This document shows, one piece after another, positions 26,108-39,590 of a stretch of DNA of 64,000 nt. How positions within the stretch are numbered: the stretch's first letter is position 1; every line of letters begins with the position of its first letter. Location of the stretch: contig QZCP01000249.1 of NCBI GenBank assembly GCA_003956705.1, positions 1-64,000 of the forward strand, in the 5' to 3' direction. The position numbers and the translations under genes are program-made. The stretch is from Brevipalpus yothersi (taxonomy: Eukaryota; Arthropoda; Arachnida; Trombidiformes; Tenuipalpidae). Under the pieces are notes generated by a model. The model was given only the letters and a program-made list of their open reading frames with translations, was not told the origin of the DNA and did no database searches.

Positions 26108-29100
26108 AATTCATTAGTCAGTTATTGCCTGACTTTGATAAATCAGTAAAAGATATGAGGGGAAGAAGAGTGTTCACATATTTCTCATCACATCCACATC
26201 AAATGAGCTGGTTTGTGTGTGTGTATCGAATATTTTAGTAGAATTTCAATTGGATCCAAACGGTTACTGAAGAATTATTAGGAACATATCAGTAACTTGA
26301 TTAATAAACTGCAACTGATGATGACGATGGACCACATCAGCCTCATCTTTCATCAAGTATGTGTGTATGTTGGAAAAAAGAAGCTGTCCCAATGTGTGTC
26401 CACTGATGATGATGGTGGTAGTCCTCTTATAGCTTCTGGGAAATCACCTCCATTCGATTCACTTGGATCATCTCTCTCTTGCATCCATCCCATCCACCAA
26501 ATTGGATGTACTCAGATCTCATGGTGAATCTTTTGTATCAGTAGTGATAATCGAGGAAAGACGATATCGAATGCAATCTAACAGCACTTTACGGCATTGA
26601 ATTTCTGTCTCTAAGAGAGAGCTTTTCAATGTTCAAATGTTAATTGGTGTAAGTGTGTGAGTTTGTGAATATATAAGTTGAATATGTATGGTGTTATATA
26701 TACATCCATACTATACCATATTGTGCACAATTGCGTGCCAATCAGCCATTCAGAGTTGATGATTTTTCGAACTGATTGTGGACACTTTTCATCACTTTTG
26801 CTGAAGCACCTCTCACACACACAACCGTTACCGATACGGCTGGTAGGGACCACCGTGTGGATAAGAGCATTTTTCTTGCCTATTAGTGGCGGTAAGGTGA
26901 ATAGGATGGAAGAAGAGGAAAAAAGAGTAAAGTGATAGATAATCAAGTCAAAAAAGCGTGAGAGTGAATTTTTGCCCCCCTAAAACAAGTGCAATCCATG
27001 ATGAAATGAAGTTCATCTCCATTATCCAACGAAAACGATAATGTTTTCCATCTTTTGCGCTCATTTTATCAACGATGTACAATATATTTTGTATAAATAT
27101 ATTTATATAGCATGGTACAGCATAAACTAGCTAAAGTGAGGTAAAAAATTCTTTCTTTCGAAAAGATACTTTACTGTGGAAAGAAGAGGGAAAAAGCGTG
27201 CTTAAGCTCTTATCGATGAGTTTCACTCATGCGAGAAATCTATCACCATGCAAAAGTATTTCAAAACATGGAAAGTAGGAAGAGAGAGGGAGAGAGAAGT
27301 AAAGATGCGGATGCTGTAGAGAGAGAAAGAGAAGAGGATGAGGAAGAAAAATGAACAAATTGATGAGCACGAGTAAGTATTCAACATCATTTTCATCAAC
27401 CACCAAGTTTGTCCAGTGTGCAGAGAGAACACTGGTGATATATCATCTTTCGTTATTTATCTGCATCATTTTTTTTCGATCACTCATCACTCATCATACA
27501 GTATACCCTCATCTTGTAGCATTTTTTAAAAAATTCTTGTGGCAACCTGTTCACATTGATAGAGTAGCATCCAAAAAGATTTTCTCTCTTTTCTCTCTTC
27601 CTCTTTCCATATTCAATCTTGTTTCACAGCATATTTCATCAGATATTTTGTATGTATGTATGTGTGTGTGTGTGTCTGGTTATCACTATTTCACGAAATT
27701 TTTTAGGTAATCCAACCCATAAGGAATGTTCCAACTTCATGACATTAGCTTTTGAGCTTAGTATATCAGTATACATATGAATCGGATTTTGCGAAATCTT
27801 AGAGTATTGCCGCTCAAGCGATTTATTTCTTCTTTTCCTATTCCAGGTTATTTTGGGAATAAATTCATCAACATTATCTTGATAGGAAATTCTTATGTTC
27901 AAAAAATTTTAATATAATCATCCCACTACATAACAGATATTACTCGCTTAAATTTTGTTCAGAAGATGCTGTCTAGATATTTCAGTACAAATGATTTCAG
28001 CATCAACCAGCATAACGATTGTAGTTGTGATCATACAGTTATGTAGTTTGCATATGACTAAAGCAATAAGTGAGTAATTTTATTCTCTGAACAATGCCAT
28101 ATGATATCACAACCCTTCCACAACCCTTTTGATTGGGTTCAGTTGATCATGCTTCGTTTCTCATATTCAAAGTGATGACTTCTTGGAAAAATTTCTACCA
28201 ATAAAATCGGAGGAAGAGGAAATACAAATGTGAATCAGACTAGTGAGATTCCCTTAACAGTGGAGATCTTGTGGCCTTCCTAATGGAAGTAGTTGGGAAG
28301 GAAAAAATAGTAATAATAAAAAGAATATAAAGTCGATAATGTATGAGATATGGGCACATAATCCATTGGCCATTTAACTTTATATCCAGCAAATGTCAAG
28401 TGATGAATTATCATCATGAGTAAATATTCTTCCAATCAGAAACGATATATTTATTTGAAATGGTACAAAAATGTAAGGATCCTTCCTGCACACCATCTCA
28501 ACCTTACACCTTGTGCCTTACACACTTATATGTATTCTTGGATGCCCATAATGTGCCCAATATTTGCTCTTGATTTCAACGTGTCCATCGATAGTAGTCC
28601 ACACTTACGACCATCTTCCATATACACCTTATTCTTTATCTGAAGGAAATCATGATGATTCCTTTTCTCTATCTATCTTTATGTTTTCACTTCTCGTTGA
28701 CTGTTTTCCTTGATGATTCCTGTAAATACACATATCAGTTTGCTTCGTTTGCAAACATTGAACTTATCTGTGTGTGTGTATATATATAACTGTAAATGTC
28801 TTTGGGAACCATACAGATAACATCGATATTCGAATTCGAACATTCGTACTGCAATGAATGAATATATTTATTGGATTGGGTTTAGGTGATAAACGTTGTG
28901 CTCTAGATTGTAGGTTTTTTTTGTGTTCTTGGTCTTCCTCAATAACCGTTAGTATGCAATATTCGAATAACTGCAAACAATATTCTCACTTGATGTTCAA
29001 TTAGAACGATATAGATGCATTTATGATAATATATTCAATATTTTTCTATCCCTAACTTTTCTCTCTCTCTCTCTTTCTCTCTCATCTAACTTTCTTCCTT

Positions 29101-29796
29101 CCACCGTAAATCGATTCATGAGCCTCAGTGTACAATATTGACAAGAAATCGTTCTTTTTCCAATGATAAAGAATATGCACCCATAGAGACACGCATAAGG
29201 AAAATGTAGACAAGATGAGGAAATGGTTATGTTTACACAATGTCTGAAAAAGTGGAGAGATAATATCATGCACATCTATCAGTATTTGGAGAAAGGATAT
29301 TCAGACTAAACATTGGCCATACATACATACCAGTCGATACATGTATGGTGACTTGAGAGGGGAAAAATTCTAACTATATCACTGTTCTTTGAAAATTTAT
29401 CTCGCAATAATTCAGAGGCGAATATATATATACTTATCAGTTGATCGCATGCAGGAACACTGTTCACTGAATCGTTATTCATTGGCCAAATATTTCCTTG
29501 GAGAACTGAATTTTCGATTTTTTTCAGATAGATTATTGTTCAATGGCAGCTTCTTTCTTTCATTTCTGAATAGTGACCGATCTTTGTAATAACAATTTTG
29601 TCTCTCTCTCTCTCTTCCCTGTTCTTCCGATTCTTTGGTAGATTGAATATGAATCTTTCCATACCCATGTGGAATCATGCTGTCAATAACATGAGAAGCG
29701 ATGGCATTATCCATTGACCAGTGAGTGGACACATTATCAGAATCAATGGTCTGAATTGCTCACATGGACACACTTGAAGGAAGGAAAGAGAAAGAA
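26105..29796. other. longest interval without long GA tracts, no gene seen
   Basis: AT-rich unique sequence with short TG/CA runs (27660, 28770), TA-rich patches and a perfect TTCGAATTCGAA palindrome at 28829-28840. Both strands have many stops, and no family was recognised. Confidence 0.6.
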
Positions 29797-29940
29797 AGAG
29801 AGAGAGAGAGAGAGAGAAAAGAATCATCTTTTCCACTCTCGTATGGCATCCATTCTCTACAGTGTGGCTGAAAGATACCAAAATATTCGGTATAGCAAAT
29901 ATATCTGCCTGCTAACTTGTATTTATTTGAGCTTTCAAAA

Positions 29941-29998
<58 letters not shown>
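29797..29998. repeat. two (AG)n microsatellites in direct orientation
   Basis: Runs of 21 bp (29797-29817) and 55 bp (29944-29998) flank 126 bp of unique sequence. Confidence 0.97.
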
Positions 29999-30001
<3 letters not shown>

Positions 30002-30405
30002 AAGAGTGATACAAGTGGACAATCTCTGGCGAGCGATAAATAAATGGTCAACGATGAATCTTTCATGAGTTTTCCGAAAGTTCTGCCGGTGACGGATCAA
30101 CTTGGGCAATCTTTTGCCTCTTTTGGTTGTGATAGTGGTAAGTGAACTCAATTTTTTCTGTGAAAGATTGATTGATTTTCCAGTGTATTGAGAATTAAGG
30201 CCACAGTCAACTGTTTATCTCTGTATCACTCTCTTTCTCGCTTCCAGCCTAATTGCGATGGAATTTTCATGGATCCAGACAAAAAAGTGGAACACCTCTC
30301 GAAAACTTTTCACATGGTCAAAGATCACACGCTAGGAATGGTGCAAATCAGACTGCCAAAAGTGGTAGACGTGTTGAGGTCAAGACTGACCCTTAACATT
30401 GGCTC

Positions 30406-30407
<2 letters not shown>

Positions 30408-30451
<44 letters not shown>
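30408..30451. repeat. (CT)22 microsatellite
   Basis: A pure 44-bp CT run, inverted relative to the AG run ending at 29998. Confidence 0.98.
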
Positions 30452-30453
<2 letters not shown>

Positions 30454-30840
30454 GACCATGGCATTTGCGGTGGAGGAAAGAGGGAGAGAGAGAGAGAGAG
30501 AATATCTTGATTTTACATCGGAATGGTAAAACAAATTTAAGTGCAAGTCAAAGAGAGAAGATTGTTTCTATGAGATAAATGATTTGACTTGGCCGTGGAT
30601 GATAGAATGAGAGGATCCATGTCAAAGATGGATAGAGAGAGAGGAAGAGAGAGAAAGAATGATGAAGGAGAAGAAGGAGAAGAAGATGAGAGGGAGAAAG
30701 AGAAAAGTTTTTACCTGAGGCATCATTTAGCCGCGCTTAGCCATTCTGCCAGGCCTCGCAAACCTTGCCGTATAAATATGTTGTGGGCCTTTGCTATGGG
30801 CGCTCCCCAATCAGGCCTATGGGCCTTGTTTTTCTTTTTT

Positions 30841-30843
<3 letters not shown>

Positions 30844-30902
<59 letters not shown>
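30844..30902. repeat. (TC)n microsatellite, 59 bp
   Basis: A pure TC run. The 192-codon plus frame at 30589-31167 spans it and is mainly Ser-Leu shadow. Confidence 0.98.
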
Positions 30903-30906
<4 letters not shown>

Positions 30907-33257
30907 TCGAGGTTCAAAAAGAAAAAAGCCGGCCACTTTCTCTCAGGTCATGTTTTTGGCCATGTAAGCAGCACAACTTCTCTCACAAGCTGGTTTACAT
31001 CTTTTCTGGCCACTTTTCTTCTCTCTCTTTCTCTTTCTCTCTCTCTCCATCTCTCTCTCTCCATCTTTTTCTCTTCCTCTCTGTCTGTCTCCTCTACTCT
31101 CATGATCCTTGGAATTATGGTTCCTCTTTCTCTCTCATTTTTCCCTGACTTCCACTTGGAGAGGTGAAGCTGTATATGCATGAACATGAATGTGAATGTA
31201 TGAACACTGGTGAATCTGGTTGTATGCATTATGTGTATATCTGTGTATGTGTGTGTGAATCTTCATGGGAATACGCACGAGATATGCTCAAGTTGATATG
31301 CTTGTTAATGAAAGGTTATCAAAAGAGGAGAGGTATAAGTGAGAGAGAGAGAGAGAAAATCGTAAAATGAAATCAATGTGTATGTATGCTGAATAAGTGG
31401 AGAAGGGAAAATTAACTACTCAATACGGTATCAAACAAAAAGTGGTCACAAACCCGGTGAAGTGGACCAAATTGATGGTTACAATCAGTTGGAAACTATC
31501 TCATTTTAGCCTTTGATGTACAATCTGACAGAATAGTCTCTCGGTTTCCATCTATTTTCACATGTACTGTTGAAAGGGCTAGCTTCATGAAAGACAAACT
31601 TTCCATCCACTCAGAATGATACATCAGATTGAGGCTCGATTCATCGAAGATTTCTCACCCCTAGATAGAATCGAGCTCAAAATGATCCGCTTTCTACATA
31701 CACTCAAATGGTATGAATGGAAGTTTATCCTTGCATCTCTATCGTTCTCTGAATATTTTCCTGAAGATACTTTCCCTATCTCTCCATTTTATCTCATTTA
31801 GCATTCCAAATCTTCTGGTGTAAATGACATCTTCTACCTGAATCTTCCCACAGTACTAAAACTAACCTGGACCCTAGAATGCTGTATACACCTGAATCAT
31901 TGGACAATTATTGTCCAACATTTTACGATCCGTAATCTCCTGAATGGTGAGTCTGTTAGAGAAACCCCAAAATAGCAATGCCAATCTCATATCAAATGGT
32001 AGCTGGTATTCGGTAGGAATTCTTTCTTTTATTCCTCTCTTTTCCTCTTTCTTTCCCTGAATGTAAGCTATTTTATTGAAAAATCTCTCCTCAAACATTG
32101 ATGCATGGCTAGTGGAAGAGAGAAGCAGCGGCCGATAATTGATTGGAAGAATAAGTATGGATCACTATCTGAAGGTGGTAAAAGGTAAACTATTGACAAG
32201 AAGCTTATCACATGAATGGAATCGAATTGAACCAAATTTTTACCCTCAACAAATAGTGTGAATGTTTTTCCTTTTGGATTGATATTTCTGATGAGATGAT
32301 ATTATTATTTTTCTCTTCTTGAGACAATCTTTTCTTCATTTCATCTTCCATTTATTTCCGTTTCCGAAAATTGATTCTCAATGTTGCTTGATTTGATTGG
32401 TCACAGTTGTTTATCAACTGAATCTATTCGATTTTAAGACTCTCTCTCTCTCTTTTCTCAAATAATGAGTATTATCATCATCATTCCCACCACTTGAGTA
32501 TGAAGCTTAGCAAAAGTTTTTGCCGTAAATGATTTCATCTTCACCATGGGAAGAGGAGAGATTTTTGTAGCCAACATTTGACCAATTTCCAGTTTGGGGA
32601 GGAAGCCTTCATGATCATCATTTTGATTGTAACCCATTAATAAGTTTTATTCGTTTCTCTCTCTCTCTCTCTTTTGGAATACTCTCCCTTCACCTCCAAA
32701 TCATTTATTTGATGGAGACTTTCAGGGAAGAGAAATGAGCAACAAACTTAGGATAGAATCATGAAATGAGTAGGAGAGAGAGAAAAGAAAATTGAAAGAT
32801 GAGACAAGAATACTGAAGATTTCTACTCACACAGGTTAGCTTTCGATTATCTGAGCTCTCATCGAAAGAGATGAGAGAAGATGAAAAAAGATTCTATTTT
32901 TTTCCGAATTGAAATCTTCCAGATCTTTTCTACTTTCTATTTTAGTTCCTATTCTATCTTTCTCTGTTTATGAGCCAGTCACCACTCATGGGTGCACAAT
33001 ATCTGCTCATTATATTGTACACATTTTTCGGAACAAGAAAGAAATGAAAACCTCGTGAAAGAATTTTATCCTTCCAAAAAATTTTTCCAACCCAAATTCT
33101 TTTACCAAAACATCTTTTTTTTCTGTACGTTTCTGGAAGAATTCAATTTTCTCAAATGTGTGTGCCTATCTGTTTGTATGTGTGAAAAATAAAACGATTG
33201 AGATATCCACACTAAGTGGGTGGACTGTGTATCCTAGTGGAGAGTTTTGGGTGACTT

Positions 33258-33261
<4 letters not shown>
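30903..33261. other. non-coding stretch, no gene seen
   Basis: The first 250 bp are pyrimidine-rich. The rest is unique and AT-rich. A minus frame from about 32150 to 31874 has mixed composition but no upstream splice site that keeps it open. Confidence 0.55.
31900..31918. other. 19-bp palindrome
   Basis: TTGGACAAT and ATTGTCCAA flank a single central T with no mismatch. It may be a dimeric protein-binding site or may have arisen by chance. Confidence 0.85.

Positions 33262-33334
<73 letters not shown>
33262..33334. repeat. (TC)n microsatellite, 73 bp
   Basis: A pure TC run, among the longest in the window. Confidence 0.98.
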
Positions 33335-33337
<3 letters not shown>

Positions 33338-34710
33338 TCCTATTGAAAAGTCTTCCAATTCTTGTGAAACTTTAGTTTTCACCAAGGTTTCCTATGATTT
33401 TCTCTGTCAAACTATTACTACCATACTCAGAGTGGTCAGCGAGCCTTAACTTTAGTGAGGCAATAATGTGACTATAATTGAGTCAAACCTGCCATTGTGG
33501 AGAGAGAGAGAAGAACCTATCCTGTGTGTTGGGCACAGATTTTAATGGAAAATCGAAGTGTATATTCTTTTTTTCATTCTCTTTATTGAATTTGTAGAAG
33601 TAAGAGGAGGACAGAGGTAAAAGAAGGAGCCCAAAAAGTAACAAAAAATACAAGTTGGATAGAAAAAAATGGCCAAAAGTACAAAGTTTATTTCTTTTCT
33701 GTGAAAAACCTTGGAATTTTTCATGATCCATCGTTGTGGAAGCTGACAAGGCAAAACGTTTTTCCGGTCAAAGTTTGCCATTATTAAAGTTAAGGGAACC
33801 TTCAACCTCCAAAAGTGTAGTGAACCCAGAAAGAGAAAGAGAGAGAGAGAAAATTCATTGTAAACTCACTTTATTATACTCGCAATGCTACTATTTTCCG
33901 CTTCCACGTTCATCATTTATCCAACTTTGTCCATGGAAAACATTCACCAAGGGAATGAGAAAAAATGATACCAACTGAAATATAGTCTTTTTGGGTGACA
34001 AAATTGGAGCAAATTGTTCTCAGAGGAGAAGAAGTTCCAGGAGAACCTGTATAAAGATAGAGAATAAGTTTATCTGAGACTATATATATATACAAAGCAT
34101 ATCCACTCTTTCTTTCTCACAGCATCCAACTGCTTTTTCACATCTTCTATGAACATTTATTGTCTCCATCGCTTGTACAATATTTGCGTCAATATATTGT
34201 TTCCACTGATAATTTCTTCATGAATATATATTCTCTCTCTCTCTCGCTCTGGTCACTAATACAACTTTTAGGGAAAGCATTAATAATCATTTGACTTGAG
34301 AGAGAAAATATTGTTCATGTCCAAAGAGCCACTCATAATGGAAAAAAGCCATTCCTTGAATTCCCATAATCTGTCTATCCTAATCATTATGATTGTTAAT
34401 TTTAGGTCGCTACAAATTGAAGCGGATTTCGATGGGTGATTGTGTTGGGCCAGAACAATCACGAATTTTGCATCATTTTGGTGTAAGGAAAACATGGTAA
34501 ATTCAAATACTGGCCTGGGTTTTCATTTTTCTTCTCTCTCTAGGATGATTTTTCTCCCTCTTCAAGCGAAAAAAAACCACCCTCATGTCACTTGTTGGCT
34601 TTGAGAAGAGGCATTATCGTTTTGGCCTGGAAACTTTCACTCACTTGATCTCTCTAACCACCATCAAACTTTGAGCCTTAATCATTGAAATGTTTTCCAC
34701 CCTAAAATGG

Positions 34711-34712
<2 letters not shown>

Positions 34713-34764
<52 letters not shown>
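34713..34764. repeat. (TC)26 microsatellite
   Basis: A pure 52-bp TC run. Confidence 0.98.
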
Positions 34765-34766
<2 letters not shown>

Positions 34767-36105
34767 GGGTTCACTCATGTGAATATTTGGTGAGTGGATC
34801 CAGAATCGCCTCCATCAAAAAAAGATGTAGGAAAAGATGAAGATGAGAGTAAAAAATTTTTGGATGTATACACACCACTCTCTTTTCTCTCTCTCTCTCT
34901 CTCACACACAGATTATTTTAAAGTTGATAAGGTAAATTGAAATAGGTACATGAATGCATCAAAATATTAAATAGATGAGCGAAGTAGAATTACATGAGAT
35001 ACTCCTCATCAATGTCACACTTTAGGGTGACAGAAATGATATCTTCCTTTCTCACTTCTTTTTGCCAAAATATACATACCATTTAAGCTACCGATAAGAA
35101 GTGAAAAATTATTAAGATATATACATATACACACACACATTCAGTGAATTGATGTCATAAATTCAGTGATACGATATTCGCCCATCGATTCAGATTGTAC
35201 ACCAATCATGTGGGGTGTAACGTATATGTGTTTTTTTCAAATATGGATAATAACGTATATAACACACATATAAAATGGAATCTTGTCAGTCCATTAGAAT
35301 GAATAAGGCTAAAAGCTCGCGCCTGAAGCTGTTTGACTGTATAAGGAGAAAATTGCATTTGAAGATGATAAACTTTTCTCTCTCTCTCTCTACCTCTCTG
35401 TCTTTAAAATGAAGGTTCGTATGATAACTTTTACAATCTTCATGGTATAACCAATGAGAATCGGTCGATTCGTTTTTCCATGGCTTCTTGATTTGTAGAA
35501 GATTAAAATTCATCATGAACTTGGAATAGTTATCAATGAATACCGGAAAGATAACGCTTTTTCTCACCTCTTTCGAACTAATTGTTATCGAAATTGGAAA
35601 CGAAATACCATAGTTGATAATGGTTATCATAGATATGGGATTACTACAGCCTGTATCAACATGAGGTGTATCAGGAATTTCGAGTGATAACATTATGAAC
35701 TTTTCAACATGGAATGATATGGTTTGAAGGTTCTTTTCTCTATCTTCCTACGTAAAATTGGTAGACCATATCGATTGCGTGCTGATTGACCAACTGGTGT
35801 TGACAAGGTTCGTTTTTCGATTCTGTATCATTTTTTCTTTTCATCCTGTACATACACACACACACTTACACAAAAAAGCGGTGAAAGTGGGAGTGATACT
35901 AATGTTTACTAGCAAATTGAATCTGAATTCAGTATACCATATCATACGTTTGACGGTTTATACCGAGCATACTGAATTAGACATGGTAATTCTGATTTTC
36001 ACCCATCATGATCACTTTGAATGAGATCAGTGCTCCATAACCGATGAAAGCAATAGCACCAGTGTTGAAGCGGTCGAAAAAAGAAAAAGAATGGTCCTTT
36101 ATCGG

Positions 36106-36152
36106 TCTCTCTCTCTCTCTCTCTCTCTCTCCCTCTCTCTCTCTTTCTCTCT
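36106..36152. repeat. (CT)n microsatellite, interrupted
   Basis: A 26-bp pure run extended by CCCT and TTT interruptions, one of the few impure long tracts. Confidence 0.95.
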
Positions 36153-36333
36153 TGAATCAAATATTTTCACTCTCAACCGAAAATACAGGAACCAAGTGAA
36201 TGGCCGATTTACAGAAGAGTCCCAAGTAAGTAGGAGGAGGAAGAAGAAGAAGAAGTAAGACTTCATTTATTGTGATCGCTTTCCTCAAGATTTTCGGCAA
36301 TTGCATTGGTAAAGTGTAAATAAAGTCGAAAAT

Positions 36334-36729
36334 TCATTTGGTATCATCGAAGCGAAAAAAAAGAAAGTTCTGCCCATCGGCTATTGGGATCTTTCTCTGT
36401 CTATGGCCAGAAGTAGTATTGGCATGTTGAGGCGGCCTCAGTGGCCGTGTCGGTGGCAGTCCAGTGATCATTGGAACACTTGGTGTGTGTATGTGTGTGT
36501 GCCTGTCCGTATTGCTGGATATATTCTGGTTCAGGGATTCCATTAAGGTGCGAAATCTATTGATAAAAGGTGAGATCTGTGAGTGTGAGGTTTGTGTGCA
36601 AGCGGACAAAAGTTGGTACAGAAGAGAAAAAGAGAAGGAAAAAAATAATGCATTCTTAGGAGCAGCGGAAAAAGTGTCCACCGGAGCAAGGTCTAGTATA
36701 CATACACACAGGGACACACACTCATACAA
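36334..36729 (-). other. open frame with downstream poly(A) signal, possible last exon or UTR
   Basis: Seen: a minus-strand frame of 131 codons with a TGA at 36334-36336. About 65 bp downstream on the same strand is an AATAAA (36266-36271 on the plus strand reads TTTATT). A possible splice acceptor lies at about 36561, where the minus strand reads a T-rich run ending in CAATAG. The C-terminal part is relatively GC-rich and Pro/Arg/Thr-rich and ends in Phe-Arg-Phe-Asp-Asp-Thr-Lys. The N-terminal part runs through a CA/TG-rich patch. No domain was recognised, and an AATAAA close to a stop is common by chance in AT-rich DNA. An overlapping plus-strand frame of 152 codons (36464-36922) is equally open, which weakens the case. 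Confidence 0.12.
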
Positions 36730-38343
36730 TCGTATTCAAATATACAGAATGAGAATATCGATTTCTATCGGCTTTTTCTCGCTTCTGATTTTACCTTCTT
36801 CCACCTCTCATACACTTCCATTCTGTTATACATATTCTTTTCTCTCTCTCTCTTTCACTACAAGCATTCACGTATTCAATTGGAAGAGCTACTATAGCGA
36901 GGAGAGAGAGAATTCCAACTAGGAGATTCTGACATTCTGCCCGGTTGATGATAGTGATCTTTGCTATATGTTAGGGTCTTTTTCACATCTTAAACCCAGC
37001 CGCTTCTTTGCTTCTTTTTCGGACAATCTCTCTCCTCCAGTCTCTCTCTCTTGCTGACTTTTATCTCTTTTTGCCCATCTTTTGCCTCATTTTCTCCAAT
37101 TTCACTCAGTTTTCTCTCTCTTGGACCTTTTCCTCTCCATCCTATCTTGTATCTTAAATCTTGAATCTCTCTTCCAATATGCTCTCTTTTACCCCGAGGC
37201 GTTGACGACATATCACTTGATTACCCAGAGAAGAGAGAGAAAAAGAGAGACTAGTGTGGCAGATAGACCCGAGAGTAGTAAAGATTGGCTGATCTGATAT
37301 AAGCAGCATGAAAAGAGACAGCCATAATTCCATGGAGTTTCTCACTACTACTACTACTACTTTTGAATTTCTCTCACAATTTTTGGCACCTTTCATAATG
37401 TTCCTATTCTGTCTAGAAAATGAGGAGAGAGAAAGAGAATTCTAGGGAATAAAAGGATTTTCTTTCTCTCTCTATTCTGATTCATGTTTTCCAGTGGAGA
37501 GTGTTTGGAAAATTTGAAAACGATGAATGAAAAAATTTTTCACTTGAACTTTAAACGATTACTTTATTCACAACATCTTTTGCTGGAAAGCTCAAGATGT
37601 GTCCATGAATCCAGCTGTTCATATTCCGTTTACGGCTTGATATCTGACAAGAAATGGAATCAAAAAAATTGTGAGTACTTAAACTACCGATTTCTATCTT
37701 AATGGTCGAGAGACAAGTTATTGCCTAGAATTTTGATTTCTCAATTTCTTATAATATTTTCTTTCTCGCTTCCAGCTCTCAAACAATTTTCACCTTCATG
37801 AAGGTAATTCAAGCTTAAATTTTAGCTGGTCTCTCTCTCTCTTCCCTGATATGGATATAAAGTATGATGCGATAAAAAGTTTTTTCACAAGTTAAATACA
37901 TATATACGTGTTCAGAGAGAAAGAGAGGAGAAAGATTAAGAAAATATTCCATAGATTCATGGTATATTAGAAAATAGGCACATCGAATTGAGAAGAAGCA
38001 AATGAACTTCACCTATTTTCATGATTCATTTTCAATTCAACTCACTCCTTTCACTCATCATGAGTTTTTTTAAACTTTCTCTTTCTCTCTCTCTTATCCA
38101 TCTTCCCATTTAAAAAAATTTGAAGAGCTCATCTTTTTTTCACATGGGCTATTTGAAGAGTAGGCAATTCTGTTAAAAGGGAGAGAGAGAGCCAATGACT
38201 GAGAGATTGTTGATAAACTTACAAATTTCTTGATGATCTTAATAACTGGTCGTAAACTCAACGTTTATGGTTGAGGGTTCACTTTTAACTGCATACTGCT
38301 TACTTGAGAATGAAGGCAGAACTTTATCATGCTTTTCGTTCAG

Positions 38344-38348
<5 letters not shown>

Positions 38349-38393
<45 letters not shown>
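38349..38393. repeat. (TC)n microsatellite, 45 bp
   Basis: A pure TC run. Confidence 0.98.
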
Positions 38394-38397
<4 letters not shown>

Positions 38398-38886
38398 CCT
38401 TGATCTGTTCTTCTCTCACTCATCATAACAGGCAGTAAAATGTTCCTGAAGATGAGAAACAGCGGAGATAAAACTGTTCTCCAGATAAGAGAAAACTCAT
38501 GATGGCCGAGATATGTTGCCATGTATTCCCTACCGAGAGAAGCTGTGAGGAAAAGAGAAAAAGAGAAAGAATGAAGATGATCAAGATGATCGAAAAGTAA
38601 AGTGAAGAGTGAACATAGTGGGAACGAAGAAGAAATGAGTAAAAGAAGAGGAAAAAGAAAAACGAATTTGTACGATATTTTCGTCACTATATTCTTTCTT
38701 TCTCTCTCTGGGTAAAAGTAGTCATAGAGTAAAACAATGGTCAAGAAAGAATCTCATTCATCTTCACTTTCTCTTATATATCTCTCTTACAAGTTGTCTC
38801 TATTGTTCATGTCTCTCTCTCCTTCTTCTTCTTTCGATACCAAATCTTGCTCTAATTATGGCCAATTGATCAACAAGCATCTTTTT

Positions 38887-38889
<3 letters not shown>

Positions 38890-38935
<46 letters not shown>
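38890..38935. repeat. (TC)23 microsatellite
   Basis: A pure 46-bp TC run, 496 bp after and parallel to the previous tract. Confidence 0.98.
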
Positions 38936-38938
<3 letters not shown>

Positions 38939-39561
38939 GAATGCTATCCAATGAAGCATCCCAAAGGGGTGAAAAAAGAAGAAAGATAAAAAGATGAAGA
39001 GGAGAGAATGTCTTGAGTAATGGTTGTCCAGCACATCGTTGCGATAATATGAGAGATGAACATTGCGTGTAGACTATATGTTTGTGTCCACTTGGTCCAA
39101 TTTCTCGATAAAAGAGAAAATGGACACTGTTGAGGTGAGACTGTTCTGGTTGTGGTCCTTCAGATGAATTCTCTCTATTTTCATTTTCCTCTGTGATTTT
39201 ATTCCCTATGTTTTCTCTTTCTCTTGTTTTTCTTCATTTTGCCTGTTCTTTGCCATCCTTCATTCACTTTCAATTCAATTCCTGGTCATTTCTCTTCTTC
39301 CCATTCTTACATCATAAGTTTGAAAAAAGAATACACATACATTCTATATGATAGAATCTATTCTCATCGAGGTTGTCTTCTAGGAGAATCTGGTTCACAT
39401 GCTCACTCAAATGATGAATTTTATTCTTTGTGTGTGTGAATGACCTCGGCATTGATCTTCAATAAAATTGTCTAAGCTGGAAGAATTAATCAATTATTCC
39501 AAATCAGATAGCATTTTTATGTTGAGAAAAATATTTGAATGTAATTTGTTCCAAGCATTCT

Positions 39562-39590
39562 GAGAGAGAGAGAGAGAGAGTGAGAGAGAG
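39562..39590. repeat. (GA)n microsatellite, one interruption
   Basis: Two GA runs (39562-39580 and 39582-39590) are split by a single T. Confidence 0.93.

Larger units (their letters stand above)
34765..38348. other. non-coding stretch, no gene seen
   Basis: Unique DNA with a minus-strand open run of about 150 codons (35286 to about 35750) that I could not assign, and the possible exon at 36334-36729 listed separately. Pyrimidine-rich DNA lies at 37020-37190. Confidence 0.5.

Noticed and set aside
30044..30410. Apparent two-exon gene: ATG at 30044, donor GTAAGTG at 30138, acceptor CGCTTCCAG ending 30247
   Set aside because: Joining the two pieces at these sites gives an immediate in-frame TAA, and shifting the frame meets a stop upstream, so the splice model does not yield a protein.
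30589..31167. 192-codon plus frame
   Set aside because: About half of it is Arg-Glu or Ser-Leu encoded by repeats, and the overlapping frames are equally open.
31874..32149. Minus-strand frame whose start resembles the Asn-Tyr-Arg-Pro motif of LINE reverse transcriptases
   Set aside because: Only the first few residues resemble the motif, nothing downstream matches reverse transcriptase, and a stop lies just upstream. Probably chance.
35286..35750. Minus-strand open run of about 150 codons with mixed composition
   Set aside because: No domain or credible splice sites. By rough estimate one or two frames of this length are expected by chance in 64 kb of six-frame AT-rich DNA.
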